A DNA stretch of 64,000 bases from Fulvia fulva (Eukaryota; Ascomycota; Dothideomycetes; Mycosphaerellales; Mycosphaerellaceae). The DNA lies in NCBI RefSeq assembly GCF_020509005.1, contig NC_063012.1, positions 7,316,001-7,380,000 on the forward strand, written 5' to 3'. Of this stretch, positions 1-10,013 are shown in pieces. The notes under the pieces were generated by a model that searched no databases, had not been told where the DNA came from, and saw only the letters and a list, made by a program, of their open reading frames with translations. The translations under genes and the position numbers were made by a program. The number at the start of each line of letters is the position of its first letter. Position 1 is the stretch's first letter.

Positions 1-695
1 AGTTGCCACTGTAAGTGCCAAGGTGTTACTGTCGGAGAACTGATAACAGAGGTCGTCTAGTTTGGTCAAGGCTGGAAGTGTTATTGCAAGCTGAAAGTAC
101 GAATGGTGGTGATGGACGCATGATCAGTTGGTGCTTCAGTCTTCTTGCTGTCATGGTGAAAGGACAGACCAATGCCAGAGTGCGGCTGCGAACTCGTACG
201 GTATCATGTCGAGGTTAAGGCTGATCACAGTGAGGGTTGGTTGAGTCAGGACGGTTCGGTGTAGGACGGTGATAGAATGACGCCGCTGCGAGTCTGCCGA
301 TTCAGCTGTTGGAAGTGTGCTCGCCGAGAGAAGTTGTCGCACAGCATTGGAGTCGGTTAAGGCGAGCCGAAAGTATGGAAGGAAAGTTGTCTCATCGATT
401 ATTCTGATTGCCGAGAATGGTGACAGCGAGTGGTGCCCAGGAACCACTGAAAGCTTGACTGTTTCACTGCTTGCCGCAATGATGTATCGTCGACCTCTGA
501 CGCCGCTAATAACACATGCTGAAGTCGCACCGGACGAAAGGAACGAGGTGTAGTAGTAGTACAGTCTGCCGAACTCCTGCCAGAACTCCTTGGGTGTTGA
601 CCGCTCTCTTGAAATTTCGTGCCGAAATCGGTGCCTGCGTTACGGCGCTCTGCTCGTTAGTAGCGCCGGGAAGCACCATTACCTTGTCATGTCGT
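1..695. other. No gene recognised; 3' flank of the Tra2-like gene
   Basis: Only short open frames without recognisable domains are present. The minus-strand frame near 506-1024 is a shadow of the last exon of the neighbouring SR-protein gene. The stretch directly left of position 696 is presumably the 3' untranslated region of that gene. I see no RNA gene or repeat here. Confidence 0.5.
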
Positions 696-1926
696 TTAAT
701 CGTAACGGCGGCGCTCTTCTCCGCCATAGCTTCGTGATGGGGCATCGCGTGGTGCAGCCGAGTCGCCGCCGCCACTGTAGCTGCCGCCTTCTCCTGGTGG
801 ACCACGTGGTGCGCGATCGTAGCCTCCGCCGTAGCCTCCACCACGTCGGTCTCCGCCATAGCGATCATCACGAGACTGGTAACGGTCGACTGGTGGGCGT
901 CCGTAGTCATCACGACGGCCACCTCCGTAGCCGCGGTCGTCGTAGCGGTCACGGTAGCCTCCGCCACGGTAGTCATCGCGTCGAGGTCCACGACGGTCCT
1001 GTATGTGAGGTCAGCATGCAGCAACTATAGTCGATAATGATCGCACGTACGTCGAAGCGGTCACCGCCACGGAATCCTCCACGGCGAGGAGGTTCGTCTA
1101 TTTCCATAGTTAGCATAGCCGATACACTACCAGAAGTAGCTGAGGAGAGCGGACAACATGGGTCGAAAGAACGGGTAGGCAAACCTCGCTTCGGTGGGCC
1201 GAAGTATTTTCCTGGTGTTGGTGTGCGTGGGCGAGCACGGCGAGCCTTCTCGATGGACAAAGTGCGGCCCTCGTAGACTTCGCCTTGAAGAGCCTCCTTC
1301 GCAGCGTCGGCCTCCTCCGAAGTGACCATTTTCACGAATCCGAAGCCACGGCTCTCACGGGTGTGGGGATCGCGCATGATGTTGCACTTCTCGACCTGTC
1401 CATACTTCTCAAAGAGGCGGGAGACCTCTTCCTCGCTGAGTCGTGGATGAATGCCGGTGACGAAGAGGTTGGATCCAGTGTTCACGGAGTGCTCGCCATC
1501 ATCTCCATTCTTCTGTGGCGGACGCTCATCACTGTGGCTTGTCAGTGACGTGTTGTACCCCAACTATGCCTGGCGCGCTTACCGGTCAGCACGTCCGTTG
1601 GAAGGCTCATCGCGGACGCGGACGTCGCCATCGCGGTCGCGGTCTGGGGAGCGGGAGCGGTCTCGGGCTGGGTAGTCGCGGTCGTCTGTGATGGCTTATG
1701 TCAGTATTGGTTGTACACGTGAGTGTCATGTCCAGATCCCAGAGGCAGCAGCAGGCAAGCAAGGCGTATGTCATCCCTGGCATGTGGCAGCATGTTGGCG
1801 GCAGGCTGTTTGCGGGCAGGCTGTTTGCGGGCAGGCTGACAAAGACGATGAGTGGTGGAGCTGATGGAAGGACGTACCCTCGTAGGTGCGCTGGTCGCCG
1901 CCGTCGTATGTGTCCAGGTCGGCCAT
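696..1926 (-). CDS. Tra2-like SR/RRM RNA-binding protein (five exons)
   Basis: The predicted 282-aa protein is a nuclear pre-mRNA splicing regulator of the Transformer-2/SR type, by family knowledge. I read exons (minus strand) 1926-1878, 1685-1583, 1531-1185, 1097-1051 and 998-696; every junction keeps frame and has GT/AG borders. The N-terminus (residues 1-50) is acidic, then rich in Arg-Ser and Arg-Asp. One RRM covers about residues 73-148, with RNP2 LFVTGI and RNP1 RGFGFVKM. The C-terminal 100 residues are an RGG/GGY and RDDY-rich tail ending in RRRYD. The many frames open in this tail are composition shadows. The longer unspliced frame that starts before residue 51 reads through intron 2. 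Four short introns in 1.2 kb suggest possible regulated splicing, as in known Tra2 autoregulation, but nothing in the sequence proves it. Homology is confident; exact intron 3 borders are the least certain. Confidence 0.85.
1801..1838. repeat. 15-bp tandem repeat inside intron 1 of the Tra2-like gene
   Basis: The unit gcaggctgtttgcgg occurs twice in perfect tandem, followed by a partial third copy. It lies in the 192-bp first intron, between the donor at 1877 and the acceptor at 1686, and has no evident function. Confidence 0.8.
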
Positions 1927-2579
1927 TCCGTTGGTGGTGTGGGTGGTGGTTGCGTTTGTCGTGTGCGAGGCTAGAGGAGTGATCGGCGTGGATATGAGCT
2001 GTTTGCGCGGGTGTCAGAAGCTCGTACGTGTTGTTTCGACGATGCGGTGGTGCAATGAATGTCGTAGGTGGTGCGCCGCAACTAACCAGAGATGCGATCC
2101 AAGTGCCGGGGTGGAGGTGGAAGGAGTGTCGATGAATGGGTGGCGGTGGTGTGGTGAAGAGGTGTGCGTCGGGTGTTTCGCGAGAGGCTGTTGCGTTTTC
2201 GAAAGAAAGCTGGAAGGCGCGACGGACCCCTTGCATCCGCCTATGCTGGTTGCGGCTTAGCGTGCACGGACTGCATCGCGAAATGTGATCAGTCGGGCAT
2301 CAACTTCACGTTCACCTCTGAATAGCACAGTCCTGATGCACGACTCAGAGTCAAGGATGTCCAGCAATTGCAGTCACTTTCGTCGCTATTCTCACAATAG
2401 AAGGCTGTGCTGGGGATCCATTAAGATTCTGGAACTTTTAGAAAACCCGCCTCGTCTTCAGCTCTATGGATGGGGATCTGCTGACGGGGACGGACGCACC
2501 AATGCCCTTTCAGCCTTGCACTTTCCACTATAACAAAAGACAACAACGCACTCAGCCGCGCTCAGAGGCATGGACACTC
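1927..2579. other. Intergenic, 5' flank of the Tra2-like gene
   Basis: Upstream region of the minus-strand Tra2-like gene (presumed promoter and 5' UTR, pyrimidine-rich on the coding strand) and 3' flank of the Trk-like gene. Small frames such as 2285-2533 show no domain and no coding signature that I can support. Confidence 0.4.
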
Positions 2580-4622
2580 TCAACCATCACTGTCCTCGCT
2601 CACGCTCGTACTCTCTAGCCCCTCCTCCATCTCAATCTCACTCTGCTCCTCATCCACCGCCGCCAGACCCTGCACAGCCATATCAAGGTCAACAGGCTGG
2701 TTACGTAGGCGACCTACGAACATGACCAAGCAGATTATGATTTTACTGAGATTGCTAAACACTGCACAAAGGCTCGTGTCTCCCTTGTCATGACCGACCG
2801 ACAAGCCGACTCCTGCGTACGCCGACACAACCTCGAAGAGAATAGTGTCTAGAGTAAAGTCTGTGTCTCCCGGGGGCATCTTACCGCCGAGGTATTCGGT
2901 GAAGGTAATGAGCAGGGCTGCGATGAAGATGGGCCAAGCATCGAACGAGATGCGCTTTGCTAGTTGTAGCCATCCGAAAGCGTTGATATCGATATGGAGC
3001 TTTTTGGCGATGTTGTGGAGGCGTCCAGACTTGACATCCTCGACCCTCTCTCCATCCCAAATTCCAAGGTCGCGCTCTTCAAGCACATTGGTGTGAGGAG
3101 ATTGACTGGATAAGGTCCAACCGCCATTATCATTATGTAGAAGAACTGCGCTAGTGGACTCATATAGCTGATCGGAACGACTGTGAAGCCTGCACTTCGA
3201 ATGCAGAAAGCCTGGAAGAGTCCCACACCAGCTTTAATTGCTAGACTAATACGTGGCTTATTGAACCAAACGTCGTCCGGGTTGTTGATGTTGAAAAGCT
3301 CGAATCCTGCCTAATCGCCGAGGGTCAGAAGGATGACAGTACGAAGCAGCCAGATTGTCGCTTTCTTTGGGAACATTAGTGTGTAGCAGCGTCGAGAGTA
3401 TGACAGTCCGTACTCCAGCGCATCGATCCAGTTCTGACAGTCTTCTTGTATCTGATTATCCTTTTGTCCATCGTTTTGCCCATGACCATTGCTGAAAGGA
3501 TGTGAGGATCTTATAGGCGCACCATGTGTACCCATACATGATGACGGGGTGAAGGGTGTTGCCAGCAAGGATGAGCAAGGCCATTGTTCCCAGCACAGCC
3601 CATTCTTGCTGGAATGGTACCATATTCTGGTCGACAAGAGTGAGGCCAGTGTTGGTGAAGGAAGATGCCACTAAGAAGAAGCCAACCCAATGAAGATTCA
3701 ATCCCTTATCCAGACCGTCTCTCCGGGGCATTCTGCCGATTATGGGCACCATAATGAGTGCTCCGACGGTGTAGCAAAAGACGAGATGGAATATGATAGC
3801 AACGCGGAGGAATTCCGCGAACAAGCATTCCAGAAACTGGGTATGATCTTTTCCTTTCGAAGTAAGATCATGGAAGCCACCATGCAGGTCAACGTAACCT
3901 GCTGCGCGAAAATCATCTTGAATGACCGAGGCGGCGGGCTGTTGCGTTGCCGTGGATAGGTGGGAGATCGCAGAGGGGCGCCTACCGCGGAAGAGCTGAC
4001 TGGCGCGGCTCTCTGCTCTGGTGACATGACAATCACTCTCGAACTGCAGGCCTGAAGAGCCAAGGCGTGGGCGGAAAGATGGGGTGGGGCTGAGAGCACT
4101 CTCGGCACGAAGCGCTGCTGCCGCCTGAGTGTCGTCGATGGTGATCGTCGCGGCATGCCTTCCTAGTGGCTCAGATGGTGTAGACGCTCTCGAAGCGACA
4201 CTCTCCGATGACGATTGCTGGAGCGCCATCTTTCGCGAGCGAACATATTCCTTGGCACCCGGCTGAAGCTTGCGTATCTTGGCTTGAATCGGGGCAAGTG
4301 AGATGAAGATCGGATGGCCGAGGACTATGGTACAGTACATCACAGTCTGCTGGGAAGCATTTAGCGTGGACAGGTTGACAGTGTTGAAACCAGCCCCCAA
4401 GGCTGCGCTACAAGCCATGAAGACAGCATCGATGCCCGAGATCGTATTCTCCGAGATGCCTAGTACGTAGAGTAGGCTTGAGCTGACGGTTATCAGCACC
4501 ACGAAGTACAAGGATAGCTTGGACTTGTAGTGGAGGTATTTATTCGGAGGTTTCAGGCGCCTCAGGGCCAGACTCAGCGCGCGCAGCACTACGCCCCAAG
4601 TCTTCCGCAGCTGGGGTAACAT
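2580..4622 (-). pseudogene. trk1: Trk-family K+ transporter, broken by one nonsense codon and at least two frameshifts
   Basis: The reading frames add up to a fungal high-affinity potassium transporter (plasma membrane, four M1-P-M2 units). The start chosen is the ATG at 4622 (MLPQLRK); further upstream the frame opens only on a TTG. Visible landmarks are an N-terminal unit ending in GFNTVNLSTLNASQQ, a long Ser-rich cytoplasmic loop, a P-loop with SSFTNTG, LILAGNTLHP, the conserved SRRCYTLMFP segment, a third unit with RSAGFTVVP, and a fourth with VSAYAGVGLSVG. Three breaks are seen. A frame change near 3440-3465 has no phase-compatible intron that I can find. A TAG lies at 3311-3313, exactly where Trk proteins carry the Trp of a D-W pair (TGG to TAG). 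A one-base frame change at about 3086-3094 falls just before NVLEERDLGIW. The 168 C-terminal residues remain open. Sequencing error could explain the frameshifts, but not easily all three lesions. Confidence 0.8.
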
Positions 4623-5242
4623 AATCGCCGCTGTACGCCTACAAGGCTTGTAGACTCGTCGGGTTGACTCGTTGCTGGACACGGGGTGCGAAGTGCAATG
4701 TGTAGCTGGTGTGTAGCTAGGCGGTGCCAATGGTGACAGAGTGCAGTGTATATCTATTGTCGCAGTAGTGGTAGTGTGGTAGTGGCAGCCAATGCTGTAA
4801 TGGATGACTTTTTATGAACCATCCATGCGTGTTTGCTCACAGTGCAGGTGATAGTATGCCGGCGGGTAGAGAAGGCGAGCGAAGAAAGGCATGCTTATTA
4901 GCATATGAGACTCGATGTCGATCATTGCTTGCTGCAGTCAGGAGAAGTTGTCAAATGCCTGCATAGTGGGTACCATATGGGACTCAACGGGTAGGGAATG
5001 AATTCAGCTGTATATTAGCGCCTTCCGAAACGAGTACTCTCGAGCATATGTGGTGGTTGTAGAAATTGCTGACCGGATAGAGGGAGCAAGGCCCGTTGTG
5101 GGTGCACAGGTGGCTGCCAGTTTGATTGATGGAAATCAATGACTGAATCAGTCAAGATATACTCTCCGCTTCCCAATCATAGCTCTGTATTGCAGCAAGC
5201 CTGTTCGTATGAGATCTCAAAAGGTACTCCTCTGCGCGTACC
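4623..5242. other. Intergenic region between the Trk relic and the Myb-like gene
   Basis: No recognisable gene. It should contain the former promoter of the minus-strand Trk gene. Nothing repetitive or structured stands out. Confidence 0.4.
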
Positions 5243-6085
5243 TCAGTGGCCTAATTCAGCTGCAGTGGTAGTGAGCGATGGGCCTGAGCCACCTCCCTCA
5301 TGCACAGATTCATCGTCGACAGGCCGGGACGAACCCTGCCGTGTCCCTGTCGCGAGGCGCTCAGCCTCTTTCAATCTATGGTAACGGATCCATACGCAAC
5401 CTGCGCTAATTCCAGGAAATCTGGTGGCTATTGCTTTGAATGATAGCCCATCTCGGCGTAAGCGATGAAGCGTCTCAAGCTCGTCGGGCCGCCATTTCTT
5501 GTTATCTTTCGGGATCTTCCTTCCAGTCACCGTTCCTAAGTTATCTAACTTTTGCTTGACGGATGGTTGACTTCGACCGAGGTGTGTTGCGATGTTGTTG
5601 ATCTTCATACCTGATCTATGCAAGTCCAGAAGCTCTTCAGTCTGTGGTTGAGTCCAGCCTCTTTGCTTTTGCTTGATCTCTTGTGACCGTGTTGGTCGTC
5701 TATGTGCACCGTTCACAGAGGCACAGGTTCTGTCGAGCTGGCGGGCAATCTCCGCAAACGTGGTCCCCTTGGCTCGTAGTTCGAGTATAAGAGCTTGCTC
5801 TTGAGACGTGAACAGCCTCTGACGCGGGGGAGAAATCTTCGCGCGTACACGCAGAGGGCCAAGGAGACGCTGCTGAACAGCATCAATACTCAACCGGATG
5901 ATAGTGGCCGCAGTCCTCGAGACGCTCTGACCTTCTGGGTGAAGACGGACAATGAGGTCATCTTCAGCTGGTGTGAAGCGGTACAATGTCCACTTCGGTA
6001 AGCCGGTCGCTCGTGAGGCGGATTTGGATGACAGTATGAAGTTGGAACTTGATGGCTTTGAAAGCATCCGATACTCAAAATCCAT
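5243..6085 (-). CDS. Protein with four Myb/SANT-like helix-turn-helix repeats
   Basis: Single-exon frame of 280 aa. The start chosen is the ATG at 6085 (MDFEYRML), because the frame upstream opens only on a TTG. Four similar units of about 45-50 residues each start with a basic-aromatic residue and carry a tri-helical pattern: YRFTPAEDDLIVRL, RLFTSQEQALILELRAKG, RGWTQPQTEELLDLHRSG and KKWRPDELETLHRLRRDG. Each unit is followed by an 'I-A-x-x-L/F' helix and a spaced V/W helix. This is the homeodomain-like (Myb/SANT) fold, so a nuclear DNA-binding role is likely; no named orthologue is recognised. The C-terminus is short, Ser/Gly-rich and acidic. It is divergent from the cupin gene, with about 160 bp between the start codons. 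An additional upstream exon cannot be excluded. Confidence 0.7.
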   Translation of the reverse strand: MDFEYRMLSKPSSSNFILSSKSASRATGLPKWTLYRFTPAEDDLIVRLHPEGQSVSRTAATIIRLSIDAVQQRLLGPLRVRAKISPPRQRLFTSQEQALILELRAKGTTFAEIARQLDRTCASVNGAHRRPTRSQEIKQKQRGWTQPQTEELLDLHRSGMKINNIATHLGRSQPSVKQKLDNLGTVTGRKIPKDNKKWRPDELETLHRLRRDGLSFKAIATRFPGISAGCVWIRYHRLKEAERLATGTRQGSSRPVDDESVHEGGGSGPSLTTTAAELGH

Positions 6086-6245
6086 ATCCCCAGCACGCGC
6101 GAGGGAAGGACGCGTCAATTTCGTGACAGAGCATCCTTGGCGATGCTATCACTCTCCCGCGCCCGCCCATCGCCACGACGGGACGCAGACTGTTCACCAT
6201 GACTCCAACACCATGCATGTAGACCACACCCAAACGTAGGTTACA
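6086..6245. promoter_or_regulatory. Short divergent intergenic region (probable bidirectional promoter)
   Basis: About 160 bp separate the start codons of the minus-strand Myb-like gene and the plus-strand cupin gene, so both are likely transcribed from one shared region. This is inferred from arrangement only; no specific binding site is claimed. Confidence 0.4.
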
Positions 6246-6938
6246 ATGTCCTCCTCCTCCATCGACCCCACTCTTCCACCCCTCAAACCCTCCTTCCAAG
6301 CATCCGACCACAAAGATGAAAGCCTCAGCATACAGGCTCTCATCGAGCATCTAGACCTCCAGAAACATCCAGGAGGCGGCTACTTCGTCGAAACAGACTG
6401 CGATTCCCGCACTCTCACCGTTCCACCCTGGAAGGATCCCTCCAACACTACACCCACCCACAACGCCAGCACAACAATCCACTACCTCCTCACCCGCCAC
6501 ACGCCCCTCGGCCACTTCCACCGCCACCGCGCTCGAACAATCCACACCCTCCACCGCGGTCGAGGTCGATACGTAATCATGCACGCGGACGAAGTAGCCT
6601 CTCCTGCTTGTCCTTCTGGCGACTCGTCGTCAACATCTAAGGACATTCCTGAGAGCGAGAGGTGGGTCGGCAAGGCGAGGATCGAAACATTTGTCGTGGG
6701 TCAGGATGTATTGAAGGGAGAGAGGGTACAGTGGATTGTGGAGGGTGGGAAGTATAAGACTTCGTATTTGTTGCCGGATAGTGACGAGAGCAGGGAGAGC
6801 GAGGGTCTGTTGATTAGTGAGACTGTTGTGCCGGGGTTTGAATTTGGGGATCATGACTTCTTGAGGGAGGAACGATTAAAGGCGCTTGTGGAGGAGAGGC
6901 AGGCGGAGGAGATGGGGTGGATGTTGAGGAGGGACTGA
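6246..6938 (+). CDS. DUF985 cupin-fold protein (YML079W-like)
   Basis: Single exon, 230 aa. The sequence follows the DUF985/Cupin_5 family, whose yeast member is YML079W, a small double-stranded beta-helix protein of unresolved ligand. Visible family marks are IEHLDLQKHPGGGYFVET near the N-terminus, a strand with TTIHYLLTRHTPLGHFHRHR (H-x-H motif, residues about 78-97), a strand repeating GRGRYVIMH, and the terminal cupin strand ETVVPGFEFGDHDF. Residues 115-135 are a Ser-rich insertion longer than in compact family members. The C-terminus is charged (EERQAEEMGWM). The protein is probably cytosolic, since no signal peptide or membrane span is visible. The start ATG is in a pyrimidine-rich leader. 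Family assignment is strong; biochemical role is unknown in the family. Confidence 0.85.
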   Translation: MSSSSIDPTLPPLKPSFQASDHKDESLSIQALIEHLDLQKHPGGGYFVETDCDSRTLTVPPWKDPSNTTPTHNASTTIHYLLTRHTPLGHFHRHRARTIHTLHRGRGRYVIMHADEVASPACPSGDSSSTSKDIPESERWVGKARIETFVVGQDVLKGERVQWIVEGGKYKTSYLLPDSDESRESEGLLISETVVPGFEFGDHDFLREERLKALVEERQAEEMGWMLRRD

Positions 6939-7520
6939 GATCGAAGAACGATGTTGCTGGAGGAAAGAGTCATAACGAGGGATCACTCCCGAATAGAGCC
7001 AATCGACGATAGATGTTCGATTGTCTTGCTGATTGGATAGAGGTATAGAGATGAAATGAATGATGCCCTAAATAGAGCCAGTCAATGATGTTCGGTGGTC
7101 CTGCTTTCGTGTCTGTATCTGCGGGCTTCCTTTCTATCTACAGACTGCACAATATGTGGCGCCTGTTGGGTTGGGTATCGTCGTACTTGTCTCCCTCATC
7201 CTTCGTCCTTCGTACATCAAAGCGAGCATAATCTATGCCGCATGTCATTATCCATATCCATATCCATGTCCCACGTCCAGCCATAACCTTTTGTAAACGC
7301 CATCGCTATGATCCAAATGCTCCGCTATATGCAAGAAATTGTTCCTCAGCTGCTCTGCCAGTGCAGTCCATGCTTCGTGCTGCTGCTGGGAATGTAGCGA
7401 GCTACATTTATGCATGCGCTCGCCGCCAAGTCCATCGCCCGGCGTTGATCTTAGTCTGCCATGTGCATTGTGAGGCAGGACTTTCTGTCGTTGTGAGTCC
7501 CAACGTCGTAGTCGAATCGT
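6939..7520. other. Intergenic; no gene recognised
   Basis: 3' flanks of two convergent genes. A short ccatat-type tandem (about 7249-7272) is the only local repeat seen. The small frames here have no domain. Confidence 0.4.
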
Positions 7521-7954
7521 TCAAACGTCGTCGCCGCTGGTAATTGAAGAACCACCTCCTCCTCGGCCGGTCAGACTTGTTTGTGCCCAGTATATGCCAA
7601 AGCCTATTAAAGCTAGCACGATGAAGAGGACGATGATGATTGTAAAGACGACGAGGTTGCCCTTCATGATGGGCGGGTACGGGAGGTGTTGTAGTCGATC
7701 TTCTTTGATTGGCTTGGTCGCAGTCGGCGGCGTCGTGGTCTTCGGTCTTGGTCTGTTTAGACGATCTGCGTCGTTGTTGAGGTAACGAAGCTGTGCGTTG
7801 TCGATCGATGCGACCTCCGAGCTTCAAAGCTTGTTGTGGCTGTTGTGAGATAGCAGTGATGATGTTCCAAGCGCTTTGGTCCGATATGTGCAGTACGGAC
7901 AAGAGCTTTGTAAGAGGTGGATTGTGAAAGTGAAGCCACCGAAGTGCTAGACAT
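7521..7954 (-). CDS. Small putative single-pass membrane protein, spliced, uncharacterised
   Basis: Reading from the stop at 7521-7523 backward, one minus-strand frame encodes an Asn/Asp/Arg-rich segment, a Thr/Pro stretch (RPKTTTPPTATKP), then PPIMKGNLVVF and a strongly hydrophobic helix of about 20 residues (TIIIVLFIVLALIGFGIYWA), ending in a Gly-rich acidic tail GDDV. The frame is closed by a TGA upstream of about position 7815, so an intron is needed. The most plausible start is the ATG at 7954 (MSSTSVASLSQ), with a donor near 7900 and an acceptor ending cggag just before GTCGCATCG; that acceptor is unusual. The total would be about 115-120 aa. No family is recognised. The membrane helix and in-frame C-terminus are directly visible, while the first exon and exact splice sites are inference. 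Confidence 0.45.
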
Positions 7955-8435
7955 TTTGTTCTCGTGGATCAACTTGCCTGCCACATTCGCAGCGCGCGAG
8001 GCTGGAAGGTGGCTGGCGGCGCGTCACGACGACTCGCTGTCCTCATGTGCCGGAGATTGCATCTCACCGACTCAAAAGGTGAGGGAGGACTGTAGACATA
8101 CATGTATGCGTAAGACGTGCCCTTCGGTGTATAAATGTGTGTAGATGTTGTGTCTTGATCAGACGTGAAAGATGTGGTTCCTGCAGGACATGCGAAGATT
8201 GCGTTGCGGGAGAGCAACCAGTGGGACGCTCTCGCTTACGAGCGACGCTAGTATACGATCCCTGTCGGCTCTTTCCTGTCGGCTGTAGCCTGTCGCAGCC
8301 CTTCTGGACCCTGGTCAGCGTTCGTCCTGTGTCTTTCTCAGCATAATACGAACATCACGACTGCGAATCTGACATCGGTCGCCATCACGCGCTATCACGA
8401 AGTGTATTGCATAGCACCGCAAGTCCTCATCCGCC
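7955..8435. other. Divergent intergenic region
   Basis: Lies between the starts of the small membrane protein (minus) and the F-box gene (plus). No gene or notable structure was recognised. Confidence 0.35.
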
Positions 8436-9531
8436 ATGAGCTCCAGCACTCAGGCAGCCGCCCCTCAAGCTCGAAGCAGGTGAGTCCGTGTCATGATCAT
8501 GCACACGGTGTTTGAAGGCCCTCCAATATTGTATATTACTCCTCCAGAGGTCGTCCCCAAATATGCCCATCTCGTCAGTCATACCACGGTCCTGAGGTAG
8601 AGCGCCGCTCGTGCTTCAATTCTGATCCGCATCAAACAGACGATTCTCTGATGCCGACCAGGCTGCCATCGCAGTCGGGCGCTTGTTCGTGTCGGACAAG
8701 CATGCCATGGCCGAGCAGACCCAGGAAGGACCAGATCCGACAGCATCAACTCCTCTGCCTCCGCCGCACGCGTGCTTGGCAGCGGAGTGTGCCATCACAA
8801 AAGTCTTGGAGACCACAGAACTGTTAGAGCTCATTCTCAGCTGCCTGGGTACAGCCGATGTCCATGGTGTTCGTCTGATCAACAGGAAATGGGATGAGAT
8901 CACAAGAACATCGCCTCTACTCAGACTGCATAACTTTGTCAATCCACAATGGAAACGTCACCCCCAGGACTAACAGCTGCTTGACCTCAACCTACCAGGC
9001 CTCTCGATCACATCCGGCGATCCGGTAGATATGGGCCGCTGGATACAAGTCACCATGACAAGAGCAGCAGCATCTCAGATATGCCTGAATGCAGGCAGTC
9101 GCAGCCGTGCACTGTCTGTCCACGAAGGACTGCGAGGCCTGCGGATGGCTCGTGAAACAGCAAGTCATGACGGTGCAATCGGCCAACAGCCACCCAACGT
9201 CATCGCTTCACAACTTCGACATGAGGATCTCTTCGTGATTCAGCCACCAATAGTCGGCTTCCAGGCTTTTACTCTCCCCACACAGCCATCAGATGCTGGT
9301 CCTTCAAATGATCCCTCGCAGCGTACGAAGCCGCGTGCGATTGCGAAGATACACTGCGACACCGGCATCACGCTCGGCTTTCTGGCGGATGCTGTCCAGA
9401 GATTTTTGGGCGGCGCAGGCGAGGGAAACGATGACACGAAGCAGATTCTGTTCAAGGCGATCGTCTCTTTCGCCACCCCGGATCCAAAGCCGAAGAAGCG
9501 CAATGGTCGGTGTAGCGTCGTTCGTCTATAA
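8436..9531 (+). CDS. F-box domain protein (probably three exons)
   Basis: Exon 1 is 8436-8479 (MSSSTQAAAPQARS, donor gtgagt). The acceptor aaacag puts exon 2 at 8640 in phase. The F-box is seen as KVLETTELLELILSCLGTAD followed by VHGVRLINRKWDEITRTSP, and the C-terminal half has the RHEDLFVIQPPIVGFQAF segment common in dothideomycete F-box proteins. By family role it would be an SCF ubiquitin-ligase substrate adaptor. An in-frame TAA at 8971-8973 interrupts a literal reading. An intron 8957-8998 (42 nt, gtcacc to ctaccag, with actaac inside) or 8957-9024 removes it with correct phase, so I prefer three exons ending at 9531. If neither intron is real, the gene is broken by a CAA-to-TAA-type change. 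The C-terminal part is Lys-rich near its end (KPKKRNGRC). Confidence 0.6.
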
Positions 9532-10013
9532 ACGTGACATGTGCGATAGACCTGTGGTTACACAGCACATCAAAAGGCAACAGATACCAACGACTTTATG
9601 TACGAGACAGCAATAGCCGCGAATGACGCCGAGGCGGAAAGTCAGCACAGAGCCAAGACAGGGATGCATTGACTTCGGCAAAACACGTCGCTCGTGGAAG
9701 TGGATACTTGCTCATGCCAAGCGAATCTACGACGAACGACGGGCGTGATGCAACTACTCTTTCCAATTTATCTGAGTCTCGATCCCTTCTTCGTAGCAGG
9801 AAGGTCATTTGTGGCAATTAGCGGACTGCATTTGGCCGTAGTCAACAGCATTCAAACTCTCAATTCTGCTCACGAGCTCTTGGCATGGCGTTGCAACGAT
9901 TCCCATAACCTTTGGATGATGCTGTTGTAACGAAGAAACGATTTCGACGACTTCGACCATAGTGCGATCGCCAGAAGCAGGACATCAGGCCGTGTAGGGC
10001 CTCACTGCCAAAG
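9532..10013. other. Intergenic, 5' flank of the ferric reductase gene
   Basis: No domain-bearing frame. Presumed promoter of the downstream reductase gene. I searched by eye for GATA-type (HGATAR) iron-regulator sites and do not claim any. Confidence 0.35.

Noticed and set aside
506..1024. 172-codon minus-strand frame rich in Ala/Thr
   Set aside because: It is an out-of-frame reading of the RGG-rich last exon of the Tra2-like gene.
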